The notes beneath the pieces were generated by a model. It had not been told where the DNA came from, ran no database searches, and saw only the letters and a list, made by a program, of their open reading frames with translations. From NCBI RefSeq assembly GCF_036323475.1, contig NZ_AP028934.1, forward strand, positions 2,108,001 to 2,172,000: 64,000 nt of DNA, given 5' to 3'. Shown here in pieces: positions 27,126 to 35,297 of the stretch (positions are counted from its first letter, which is position 1; each line of letters starts with the position of its first letter). The position numbers and the translations under genes were made by a program. The stretch comes from Solobacterium moorei (GTDB taxonomy: Bacteria; Bacillota_I; Bacilli_A; Erysipelotrichales; Erysipelotrichaceae).

Positions 27126-27203
27126 TTAGTTCCCCATAAAGTCATCCATTGCGTCGAGAAGCGCCGCCTCATCTTCGGAAACCTCCGGTTCTTCCGTCTG
27201 AAA
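27126..27203 (-). pseudogene. C-terminal piece of parR-like gene, cut off by IS200
   Basis: The minus strand reads FQTEEPEVSEDEAALLDAMD then DFMGN and stop. This acidic tail has no start of its own and lies across the IS200 from the parR-like N-terminal part at 27916-28137, on the same strand and in similar GC-rich codons. The two pieces are read here as one disrupted gene. Confidence 0.5.
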
Positions 27204-27204
27204 T

Positions 27205-27915
27205 AACAATCCGCACGTATAACGTGCGGTTTTTAGGCTACCCTATAAGGGCCTTTACCACACTTCGACCCTTAAGGGTCTTGTGTAAAAGACCGACAAC
27301 CGTGTTTGCACACTATGGCCTACCCTTTAAAAGGGTCTACATATTCTTTTTTACTTAGATTATCCTGTATCATATCTTCTTTTTCTTGATTTCGGATATA
27401 CTCTTCTACTACCTTCGTATTCAGACCTACTGTACTTACATAATAACCCTTCGCCCAAAAGTTTCGATTGCCATATTTATATTTTAAATTTGCATGTTTC
27501 TCAAATATCATCAACGATGATTTGCCTTTCAAGTATCCCATGAAACTTGATACTGCTATCTTCGGTGGTATCTTTACCAACATATGTATATGATCTCTCA
27601 TTGCATGTGCTTCTATAATTTCTACATCTTTATATGCACACAACTGTCTCAATATCCCTCCTATATCTGCTCTTAATTTTCCGTAAATTGCCTTTCTTCT
27701 ATACTTTGGTATGAACACAATATGATACTTACAGTTCCATCTCGTGTGTGATAAACTTGAATCGTCATTTGGCTTTGTTGCCATTGATATCTCCTCCTTA
27801 TATTTTGAATTTCGGTTGTCAGCCTTATTCAATTATATACGGAGGCTTTTTTCATCGCTTAAGCTTTTCCATTCTCATACGCATAGCGTATGGTTTTTAT
27901 AGGAAACTTCGTTTC
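27205..27915 (-). mobile_element. IS200-type element (TnpA only)
   Basis: One HUH transposase gene is flanked by subterminal hairpins instead of inverted ends, as in IS200/IS605. On the left are CCGCACG/CGTGCGG (27211-27229) and the palindrome GACCCTTAAGGGTC. On the right are ATACGC/GCGTAT and ATAGGAAAC/GTTTCCTAT close to 27915. Exact ends are uncertain. It interrupts the parR-like gene. Confidence 0.65.
27320..27784 (-). CDS. tnpA: IS200/IS605-family TnpA transposase
   Basis: The protein has 154 residues from ATG 27784 behind GGAGGAG; an in-frame ATG further upstream lacks a site. This is the Y1 HUH single-strand transposase: KYHIVFIPKYRRKAIYG near the start, the metal-binding HUH as DHIHMLVKIPP, and the catalytic Tyr in FWAKGYYVSTVG. 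Length is normal. It moves single-stranded element DNA during replication. No tnpB is next to it, so this is the IS200 arrangement. Confidence 0.92.
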   Translation of the reverse strand: MATKPNDDSSLSHTRWNCKYHIVFIPKYRRKAIYGKLRADIGGILRQLCAYKDVEIIEAHAMRDHIHMLVKIPPKIAVSSFMGYLKGKSSLMIFEKHANLKYKYGNRNFWAKGYYVSTVGLNTKVVEEYIRNQEKEDMIQDNLSKKEYVDPFKG

Positions 27916-28137
27916 CTATAATGAAATATCCGCAGGAACGAACGTCCCTGCGGATAAACATTCCCGGATCGTCTGCCGTATCAGATCGGCAAGAGCATTT
28001 GCCTGCTCAAAGGAAGCATTGAGAGCGTCGATGACAGCCTTGTTCTTGGAGTCAGGGACGCTCTGTAAATGCTCCCACGCCTTGCGGTCTGATTCGTTAT
28101 CCAGATTGAAGCGCAGACTCATTCGCTTGATATTCAT
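27916..28137 (-). pseudogene. ParR-like partition adaptor, N-terminal part, disrupted by IS200
   Basis: The frame gives 73 residues. Residues 5-45 look like a ribbon-helix-helix (MSLRFNLDNESDRKAWEHLQ, SKNKAVIDALNASF), as in ParR/StbB proteins that bind a centromere site and cap ParM filaments. The start overlaps the parM stop by 4 bases (ATGA), so they were one operon. The frame ends in the IS200 end (ISL then stop), and the acidic C-terminal piece lies at 27126-27203. The N-terminal DNA-binding part may still be made. Confidence 0.65.
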
Positions 28138-28799
28138 TTCCCATCACCGGCCCTCAGAAGCTTTGCCTCTGCCATGCGTTCATAGCCCTTTACCGTGGCA
28201 CAGATATCCTCGTTGATCGTGACTCTGTTTTCGTCGTAATCGGCAAAGTTCTTGATGAGACAACCACCGCCGCCCACCACATAGAGCTTCATCAGACGGG
28301 GATCGTATCCGTGTTCACGCAGACGGCGGAAGATGCCGTCCACATATTCTCTGGCGGTATCGGTGATTGTTTTGAGATATTCCGGATCAATATCCGCCTC
28401 TCCGAAACGGAGCACACGGGTCACGGTTTCCTCCGGCGGCTCGGTGTGGTAAAGACGCATCAGATTTTCTTTCACCTGAAGCATACACTGGTGGGTACCG
28501 AATTTCTCGGTAAAGCACTTTCGTGGATCCGGCTTTTTATCATTGATGAACATCAGATTCATCGTGCCGTTTCCGATATCGCAAAGCATATTCACGCCGG
28601 TGAATTCCTTGATATTCACATATGCCGCTGCAAAGCCCTGTGCGAAAAGTTCAATACCGACGAAACGGATATGATACTCCTTCTCACGGAAGACGAAATC
28701 AACCGTTTCGTTCTGCATCAGATAATCCCGGAAAGCCGCTTTCTGCCATAAGTTGATACATCGAGAAATACTCTTGCCGTCCAAATAGACGGGTATCAT
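28134..28799 (-). pseudogene. ParM-like actin ATPase lacking its N-terminal subdomain
   Basis: The open frame gives 221 residues. It contains the phosphate-2 loop LCDIGNGTMNLMFIN and the adenosine motif LYVVGGGGCLIKNF of the ParM/actin fold. The first 100 or so residues with phosphate-1 are missing: directly upstream the sequence changes to the unrelated SAP-domain gene near 28805. ParM polymerises to push plasmid copies apart. Without phosphate-1 it cannot bind ATP normally, so it is scored as broken. The codons are GC-rich like those of mobC and parR and unlike those upstream, which supports a recombination joint. Confidence 0.72.
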
Positions 28800-29742
28800 T
28801 TGCCGCGCGTTTGTTTAGAATTGAGACAATCGTGTCTTCAAAACTTTCTCCGATAGTGTGGTTGGAATCGTAGTCCTTCCAGCTAATTCCCCACACATTA
28901 TGTCTATGAAGCTGAACATATGCATCATGCTCTGCCAAAAAACTCTTTCCCTTATCTGAAAGAGAGAAAGTAAACGGCCTGTGATTTGCAATAAATTCTT
29001 GATCCGCAGACGAAACGATACGTGAAATTAAATCTGCCTTTTTCCCCGTACTTGACGCACCTAACTGAGCAGTTAAAGCCTTTAATTCCGGCACCTTAAG
29101 GTACATAAACGCTTTTTCTACCGAATCTTCCTCGAGATAACCTTGCCGAATCATTTCCTCGTGATAGTATTGCGGATGTTGAATTCCACATTCATAAGTA
29201 ATGTATCGTGAATACTCATTATCTTCTTTTACAGGTCCGGACGAAGATACTGCCCACAAAAATACAGCCTTTGCATAGTCTCCCTGCAATTCCGGAATTT
29301 CGCCATCACTGGTTATAACAGAAAAAGTAGGAGTAAACGATTCAATGGGATTATCAAAATGATTTACCGGCTGATTTATTGGGCCCGAAGACGTGTTACC
29401 GCGTATATGGGTCGATGGCTCTACTTTGCTGGCTTTGGGGGAATCAGAAAGAGGAATTGTATTTGCTGATACCTTTTGGGGGCCAAGAAAGCGGTATGTC
29501 AACACTGTAGCTAAAATAGAAATACCAAGCAAAAAAAGCGCATACCAATCCGGCGCCTGTAAAACGTTGTTTTCGTCAACTCCCCATATATTCGAAGCAC
29601 AGATATGAACGGCTAAGAACACAACGAAAAACGCCAGAATGCTTAACGGCACCCGTCCTCTTCGCTTTTTTATTTGCCCCCCGCAAGACGAGCAGAATGA
29701 CACTTTATTAGATATTTTTGTATGGCAATAAGGGCAACGCAT
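28699..29742 (-). CDS. Zinc-ribbon, two-helix membrane protein with SAP domain; 3' end chimeric
   Basis: The open frame gives 347 residues. Residues 3-22 are a zinc ribbon (CPYCHTKISNKVSFCSSCG). Two membrane helices follow at about 30-50 and 67-86 (VPLSILAFFVVFLAVHICAS; WYALFLLGISILATVLTYRF). A linker leads to a helical domain with a SAP-like motif at about residues 215-250 (LKVPELKALTAQLGASSTGK, KADLISRIV), a DNA- or protein-binding fold. The last 30 or so residues after VSILNKRAANDTR are parM DNA read in another frame, so the native C-terminus is lost. It starts 17 bases after the FtsK-like gene stops and is the last gene of the four-gene cluster. The function is unknown. Confidence 0.6.
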   Translation of the reverse strand: MRCPYCHTKISNKVSFCSSCGGQIKKRRGRVPLSILAFFVVFLAVHICASNIWGVDENNVLQAPDWYALFLLGISILATVLTYRFLGPQKVSANTIPLSDSPKASKVEPSTHIRGNTSSGPINQPVNHFDNPIESFTPTFSVITSDGEIPELQGDYAKAVFLWAVSSSGPVKEDNEYSRYITYECGIQHPQYYHEEMIRQGYLEEDSVEKAFMYLKVPELKALTAQLGASSTGKKADLISRIVSSADQEFIANHRPFTFSLSDKGKSFLAEHDAYVQLHRHNVWGISWKDYDSNHTIGESFEDTIVSILNKRAANDTRLFGRQEYFSMYQLMAESGFPGLSDAERNG

Positions 29743-29759
29743 ATTTCTGCCTCTTTCTA

Positions 29760-31373
29760 TTATAACTCGTTTAATGGAACACCAATGTCTTGAGAGATTT
29801 GAGTCATAAATGTCTTCATTGTATGTGAAACGTTATTGTCAAATTCTATTTTCAAGATATCCGAAAGATTTTCTCTTGTAATAGTAATCAAATGTGAACT
29901 GTTATTGATGATTTTTACATCGGGTTTCATAATAAACTCAATATAGCCACGAGAAAACATACGAGGTTTTTTATATGTTAGACCGGCAACACTTTTTCCG
30001 TTGAACGACGCAGTGGTTGTACCCGGGCCGTATTTTGTCATAATCTTGTTTGAAATCTTGATTTGATTGTCGGTTATGCACAATCCAATATCACTAAAGT
30101 TAAATTGTGCAAAATCACGCATAATAATATCCGGGCCTTCATCATCGTTTGCCTCTGTGTGCGGCGTTGTATTACTTGTAAATGCAGATCGATTACTTGA
30201 TATGGCAGCATTATCAAAAGACTTGCTGGTTCCACTATTAATTGTTTGCCATTGGGATTTTGTAATTAGAATTTGACGCGGTTTCGCCCCTTCAAAAGGT
30301 CCAACGATACCACGTTCTTCCATCATATCAACAAGTCTCGCGGTTCTTGAATAGCCAAGTTTTAATCGCCGTTGAAGCATAGATACTGATGCCTGTCCTG
30401 TTTCAAAAACAACATCAACGGCGGTGGAGAAAAGCTCATCTTCATCCGACGCTGTATCCGTAGCTTTTGCGCTTTGCTCAACACTGGGATTATCAAAGAT
30501 CTGAGCCGCCATGCTCCCAAGAGCATTGATACTATTTTTATTCTGACGTTGAATCTTTTTTATTGCTTTCTGTGTATCCTCATCGGGAATATATATACCT
30601 TGGCATTTTACCAAATTATTTTGCCACCTGAAAATCAGTTCGCCCGGAACGCTGAGATTTTCAGCACCGTTTTGCTCGATTGCAACCCGGGAATCTGCTC
30701 TTGCTGAAACACAAAACGAAATCCTGCACGGTACATTTGACAGAATATCTTTTTGAAGAATTTTTGATGAAGTTAATGAAGTTACAAAAATAAAGTGAAT
30801 TCCAACTGGCCTACCATTTTTTAGGACATTCATCAAAGAAGCGGCGGTTTCGTTATCTAACTGAACGGAAGAAAAATCATCCAAAATCACAAACATATGC
30901 GGCAATTTTTCATTGCATGATGCTGCGAATTGCTTATTATATGTAACGATATCTTTAGCTGAAGACTCTGTTAACAGTTTTAGCCGCTTTTTAAGCTCTT
31001 TTGACAACCATGAAATCGCTCCTGCCGCTTTTCTGTCATCTGTTATGACAGGTATAATCAGATGAGGCATTGCATTAAAGACGGTATAATCTACATTCTT
31101 GGAGTCGTAGATAATAAACCTTACCTCTTCAGGAGGGTAATGTGTTGCTATATATGTGGTTACTGTTTGAACAAAAGATGTTTTGCCGGCACCCGAAAAA
31201 CCGCATATCAAAAAATGCGGTATTTGGCTTATATCCTGAAAGAATGATTCTCCATCCGCCTTTGTACCAATAGGAGTGATGATTTCTCCTGCTTGTGACA
31301 TATTTGATTGTTGTGTATTGTCTTCGTAAGCGCAATTCTGCGCCGCGCCGCCGGTGAGAAAATCATTATCCAT
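29760..31373 (-). CDS. FtsK/SpoIIIE-like ATPase with FtsK-gamma winged helix and PH-like C-terminus
   Basis: The protein has 537 residues. Residues 45-260 are an FtsK-type P-loop domain: HFLICGFSGAGKTSFVQTV (Walker A), MFVILDDFSSVQ (Walker B), FIFVTSL (sensor). Residues 310-370 match the FtsK gamma winged helix (DELFSTAVDVVFETGQASVS, YSRTARLVDMMEERGIVGP), the part that reads KOPS DNA in real FtsK. Residues 430-537 look like a bacterial PH-type beta domain. There are no membrane helices, unlike FtsK, SpoIIIE or EssC. It is tightly packed between the AAA+ gene (5 bases) and the SAP gene (17 bases). It is probably a soluble DNA- or protein-pumping ATPase; the cargo is unknown. Confidence 0.75.
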   Translation of the reverse strand: MDNDFLTGGAAQNCAYEDNTQQSNMSQAGEIITPIGTKADGESFFQDISQIPHFLICGFSGAGKTSFVQTVTTYIATHYPPEEVRFIIYDSKNVDYTVFNAMPHLIIPVITDDRKAAGAISWLSKELKKRLKLLTESSAKDIVTYNKQFAASCNEKLPHMFVILDDFSSVQLDNETAASLMNVLKNGRPVGIHFIFVTSLTSSKILQKDILSNVPCRISFCVSARADSRVAIEQNGAENLSVPGELIFRWQNNLVKCQGIYIPDEDTQKAIKKIQRQNKNSINALGSMAAQIFDNPSVEQSAKATDTASDEDELFSTAVDVVFETGQASVSMLQRRLKLGYSRTARLVDMMEERGIVGPFEGAKPRQILITKSQWQTINSGTSKSFDNAAISSNRSAFTSNTTPHTEANDDEGPDIIMRDFAQFNFSDIGLCITDNQIKISNKIMTKYGPGTTTASFNGKSVAGLTYKKPRMFSRGYIEFIMKPDVKIINNSSHLITITRENLSDILKIEFDNNVSHTMKTFMTQISQDIGVPLNEL

Positions 31374-31378
31374 AAGAT

Positions 31379-33643
31379 TCAGCCTTTCTTTATAGCTTTG
31401 AAAACATCCGTTTCAGTTATAACACTTAATTCTTGGCTTGAACTTTCACTATTTTTTGAAATGCGCTTGGCTTGCTGAGTAACAACCCTTTCAAACAAGT
31501 TCCTTGCACCACGACCGTTTCCAATATCTGCAATAGAAACAGAAGAAAAATAGTCTTTTACTGCCGTTGTTGCATCCTCTGATAGTTCGTACTGATTTTT
31601 TTGGCAAAGAGAACCGAAAATATTATACATTTCTTCTGTGGAATAATCTGAAAAATGTATGTAACGATTAAATCTGGACTCCAATCCGGGATTTGAGTGA
31701 ACGAAATCGTCCATCAGTTCATCATATCCGGCAACGATAACCACGAGATCATCGCGTTTGTCCTCCATCGCTTTTAGAAGAGTATCAATCGCTTCTTGAC
31801 CAAAGTCATTTGCTCCGCCATTCGAAAGTGTATATGCTTCATCGATGAAAAGGACTCCGCCAAGAGCGCTATTTATCACTTCTTGTGTCTTTATTGCCGT
31901 TTGCCCTACGTATCCAGCAACAAGACCGCTTCTGTCAGTTTCCACGAGATGTCCTTTTGATAACAAGCCTAATGATTTATATAGTTTTGCTACGTAACGA
32001 GCAACTGTAGTTTTTCCCGTGCCCGGATTACCCATAAAAACAAGATGAAGAGATAATGACGGAACTTTTAGCCCTTGCGCTTTCCTACGTTGCTGATGCT
32101 GCACTACATAAATAAGATCAGATATTTCTTCTTTAACTAATTCAAGCCCAGTAAGCTCGTTAAATGTTGCAAGGATATCTTCAAGAGTCTCTTCTTCGTG
32201 TTCAGTGTCTTGACACCATGAAACATCATCTGCAGTGATTGTAGAAAGGATTTCTTCCGTCTTTTCCCTTTTAGAAGCAATTCGGGATGCTTGTTTCGAT
32301 ATTACATTCTCAAAGAAATTTCTTGCAGTACGGGCATTAGCAAAGCTTTCGTCATGCGATTCGCAAATTGCCACAAAATACTGCTTTATGATCTCGCTGG
32401 CATCGTCTGTAACGGTATAGGCGTTTTTGGCACAAAGAGAGTTGAAAATCCCCATCATTTCCTCGGATGTATAGTCTTCAAAATGAATAAACTTATTAAA
32501 GCGAGATTTTAATCCGGGATTTGACTCAATGAATTGTTTCATAAGGTCATCATAACCGGCAACAATAACTGCAAAATCGCCTCGGTGATCTTCCATTTCT
32601 TTGAGTAACGTATCAATGGCTTCTTGCCCATAACCTTGGCCTGTCTTATCTAAAAGGGTATAAGCCTCATCAATAAACAGCACACCGCCAAGCGCTTTTT
32701 CGATGATCTCTCCGGTTTTTATTGCCGTTTGTCCAACATAACCGGCTACCAAATCCTTTGCGGTTGCCTCAACAAGATGCCCCTTTGATAGGATGCCAAG
32801 TTCTTTATATATTTGAGCGACTAAACGTGCCACCGTCGTTTTTCCTGTTCCAGGATTGCCTGTGAAAACCAAATGGTAGGACATTTCAGATATGGGCAGG
32901 CCCCGTGTCTTACGGGCTTTCTGAACTTTGGCAAAATCGCTGATTTCCTTGACTTCCATCTTTGCCGCAGACAATCCGATAAGCTGACTCAATTCATCAA
33001 ACGGGGACTTTTTGCTTGAAGACGGTTGGGTGCTTTTTTCTGATTTTTGCTTGCTTTCGGAATTAGTACGCGTGGTTGTTGCATTCGGTGCAGCAGAAAT
33101 AATTGGTGAGATAACATCATCAGTATCATCCACGAAATCAAAAGGATCAATGCTATCATCATAAGCAATAATATGATGCTCGTCACAGGCCTTAACCAAA
33201 TCGCCGTGAAGTTTCGTAATCATTTTTGCTTCTTCATATTCAACTGTCCCGTCAATCAAAGCAAAGGAAATAAAGACTAAGCCGAAGCATGATGCCAGTT
33301 TTCTACTATAATTTGTTCCGTCTTTCAAATCATTCTCAATGATTTTCTTGAAAAACGCTGGGACCGGCATAGAATACTGGCGTTCTGACAACTTTGACAT
33401 TGCGGCTTTTACTTGATTGACAGTGAAAACTCTCTTTTTGTAATCTTCGGCAAATATGACGTTTAGGCACTCTTTGCAAGTGTTAATATCTATTGAGAAA
33501 GAGTTCCATAGATACATAGCACATGTACGGCAATAATTATCAATCAGCGTTATTGTGTCAGGCAAGATATGGGGGTACACGCGTATAAACGCTTGTACTG
33601 ATTTTTGATAATTGGAATGTAATTCCTCTTTATACGTTCCCAT
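31379..33643 (-). CDS. Tandem CbxX/SpoVK-type AAA+ ATPase with N-terminal TerB-like region
   Basis: The protein has 754 residues from ATG 33643, which sits 6 bases after GAGG; an upstream in-frame start lacks a site. Residues 30-170 are helical and contain a TerB-like stretch (ALIDGTVEYEEAKMITKLHG). After a Ser-rich linker come two nearly parallel AAA modules at about 230-470 and 500-754. Each has GNPGTGKTTVAR (Walker A), LVAGYVGQTAIKT (pore loop region), GGVLFIDEAYTL (Walker B) and an Arg-finger helix (NPGLKSRFNKFIHF; NPGLESRFNRYIHF). Tandem CbxX modules with intact motifs suggest an active hexameric remodeller. EccA of type VII secretion has a single module of this kind. It overlaps the DUF4236 gene by 14 bases. 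Confidence 0.82.
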   Translation of the reverse strand: MGTYKEELHSNYQKSVQAFIRVYPHILPDTITLIDNYCRTCAMYLWNSFSIDINTCKECLNVIFAEDYKKRVFTVNQVKAAMSKLSERQYSMPVPAFFKKIIENDLKDGTNYSRKLASCFGLVFISFALIDGTVEYEEAKMITKLHGDLVKACDEHHIIAYDDSIDPFDFVDDTDDVISPIISAAPNATTTRTNSESKQKSEKSTQPSSSKKSPFDELSQLIGLSAAKMEVKEISDFAKVQKARKTRGLPISEMSYHLVFTGNPGTGKTTVARLVAQIYKELGILSKGHLVEATAKDLVAGYVGQTAIKTGEIIEKALGGVLFIDEAYTLLDKTGQGYGQEAIDTLLKEMEDHRGDFAVIVAGYDDLMKQFIESNPGLKSRFNKFIHFEDYTSEEMMGIFNSLCAKNAYTVTDDASEIIKQYFVAICESHDESFANARTARNFFENVISKQASRIASKREKTEEILSTITADDVSWCQDTEHEEETLEDILATFNELTGLELVKEEISDLIYVVQHQQRRKAQGLKVPSLSLHLVFMGNPGTGKTTVARYVAKLYKSLGLLSKGHLVETDRSGLVAGYVGQTAIKTQEVINSALGGVLFIDEAYTLSNGGANDFGQEAIDTLLKAMEDKRDDLVVIVAGYDELMDDFVHSNPGLESRFNRYIHFSDYSTEEMYNIFGSLCQKNQYELSEDATTAVKDYFSSVSIADIGNGRGARNLFERVVTQQAKRISKNSESSSQELSVITETDVFKAIKKG

Positions 33644-34979
33644 TTTCATCCTCTTCCAAGAACATAGACATATCATCTATGAGGCTGTTATCGTTATTTG
33701 AATCGCCATCTACGCTCTCCGTCTCAAACAAATCCGAGTAAATGTCTTTCTCGATGTTATCTGCCGGAGCAGCTTCTTCATTGTCAAAAAGGCCGACACC
33801 TGCGGCGGCAACTGACGCTAAGCTACTGTCATTTTCAGGCTTGATAGAACTTATGCCATCATCACCCGCCATTGGCTGAATATCATTCACTTCATATTCT
33901 TCTACAGCATTGGGTGGCATCAACCCTATTGTATTTACATACGATTTGTAGAGCTTATAGGCGTTACCAACATTTTCGGCAATGAGTTTATTAGAAGTAT
34001 GTAATTCTATGCTTAAATCTTGTTCAACCATAAAATGGACAAGTCCGTAACTGCATACAGGTATCTGGCGATTGTTGTTGAAACGCTTATCGGCAGTTCC
34101 GTTTTTATTAACATACTGCCAAGTATATCTAATAATCTCCGCATCACGAGGTACGGGATCAGTCTCTATGAAATTCGTAGTAGAGGAATACACTGTCAAC
34201 TGATCATAGGAATAAGCAACATATTTTGCGCCTTTTTTAATAATTACATCGCTGGGGAGAAACAGCAGAGAGCATTTCCGACTTTTCACCAAAACCGAAA
34301 GAGCATCCGTCTTAACTTTGAAGCTGGTTCTATGCTTGGGCTTGATCTTTTTTACAGTCGCTCCGCTACGAGAAATATTACGTGAGGCACCGGCATGATA
34401 TTTAGTATTTGAGTTAAGCTTTGCCGTTTCAATGATCCAGAGCTTTTTGCTGGATTTTAGCAGGTTTATTATTTCAGAATACTTATCCCATTCCAAAGAA
34501 GCGCTGCTGTCAAGATCGTATTTTATAACAGCGTTAAACAGCTTCGGGAAAACAAGTCTAACCAAAATTATTGGAATTAACGCCCACCAGGAAATTAACG
34601 CAAACAAAACAACAGACAGAATAATCCAGCACCACGTAAATGCCTTTGCGCGTTTAATGTCTTTAATAATGTTTCCGCTCAATTCAGAGGTATTTCCGGA
34701 AGAGGGGGATACTCTTATTGCGTCTGTAAAAGAATATGTGTTCTCGTAATTAAAAGTGGGAGAATATGCCTGCTTAATGCTTGCGGTATTCTTTTTAGAA
34801 GATGAACCGCCGATCTTTTTGCGATAATATATGCCGTTTCTGCCGACATTAACATAGGTTCCATTTGGCCCCATTGATAAACGAGCACCTTTAACTCCGG
34901 TGGAAACACCTACGCCGGATTTTGAAAAATTCACTCTAAACGGTCCAAAAGACTTGCTTTTCCTGAAATACAATCCCAT
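33630..34979 (-). CDS. DUF4236 membrane protein
   Basis: The protein has 449 residues. Residues 1-55 are a DUF4236 domain: LYFRKSKSFGPFRVNFSKSG, VGVSTGVKGARLSMGPNGTY and NVGRNGIYYRKK, a repeat-like beta segment of unknown role. Two membrane helices lie at about 115-145 (WCWIILSVVLFALISWWALI; PIILVRLVF). A soluble domain of about 200 residues follows (LLFLPSDVIIKKGAKYVAYS, TWQYVNKNG), then an acidic Glu/Asp-rich tail (FLEEDENGNV). It heads the four-gene cluster after a frameshifted XRE gene and overlaps the AAA+ gene. DUF4236 proteins often occur beside AAA or phage-like genes, but no function is established. Confidence 0.75.
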   Translation of the reverse strand: MGLYFRKSKSFGPFRVNFSKSGVGVSTGVKGARLSMGPNGTYVNVGRNGIYYRKKIGGSSSKKNTASIKQAYSPTFNYENTYSFTDAIRVSPSSGNTSELSGNIIKDIKRAKAFTWCWIILSVVLFALISWWALIPIILVRLVFPKLFNAVIKYDLDSSASLEWDKYSEIINLLKSSKKLWIIETAKLNSNTKYHAGASRNISRSGATVKKIKPKHRTSFKVKTDALSVLVKSRKCSLLFLPSDVIIKKGAKYVAYSYDQLTVYSSTTNFIETDPVPRDAEIIRYTWQYVNKNGTADKRFNNNRQIPVCSYGLVHFMVEQDLSIELHTSNKLIAENVGNAYKLYKSYVNTIGLMPPNAVEEYEVNDIQPMAGDDGISSIKPENDSSLASVAAAGVGLFDNEEAAPADNIEKDIYSDLFETESVDGDSNNDNSLIDDMSMFLEEDENGNV

Positions 34980-34988
34980 ATCGACACC

Positions 34989-35200
34989 TCAATTATTATC
35001 ATCAATGGTAAAGTCCATAATTTCATCAACGCTGCAATTAAGTGCTACACAGATTTTGTAAAGACTTTCCATCGATATAAACTCATTTTTTCCCAGCTTG
35101 GCAAGAATGTTAAAACTGATTCCAGACGCATCTTTCAAATCTGTCCGAGTCATTTTTTATCGATTAGTTTTTTCCAAAGCTTGTCATATGAAACAGGCAT
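34989..35200 (-). pseudogene. XRE-family (HTH_26-like) regulator with a one-base deletion
   Basis: From ATG 35200 (GGGAG upstream) the frame reads MPVSYDKLWKKLIDKK and then TGA. One base over, it continues TRTDLKDASGISFNILAKLG, KNEFISMESLYKICVALNCS and VDEIMDFTIDDNN. This is a typical 70-residue Cro-like HTH protein. The shift lies in a run of six A (T on the plus strand, near 35153-35158) where seven would restore the frame. An internal ATG at the slip could make a 54-residue protein without helix 1. It lies directly upstream of the DUF4236 gene and was probably its regulator. Confidence 0.78.
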
Positions 35201-35284
35201 TTTGATGCTCCCTTCGGATACAGGGTATAATATTACTTCTACAGTATATCATAAGTCACACGAAAAATCAAGATATTCTCATAA

Positions 35285-35296
35285 AATCGTGAGGGA
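35285..35296 (+). repeat. Left 12-bp direct repeat around the IS30 pair
   Basis: AATCGTGAGGGA here recurs at 38530-38541, on the far side of both IS30 elements. It is read as the target duplication of the outer insertion. Confidence 0.7.
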
Positions 35297-35297
35297 C

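Noticed and set aside
28699-34979. Type VII secretion system
   Set aside because: The CbxX-type AAA+ and FtsK-like ATPase suggested it, but there is no WXG100 substrate, no EsaA/EssB-like protein, and the FtsK protein lacks membrane helices.
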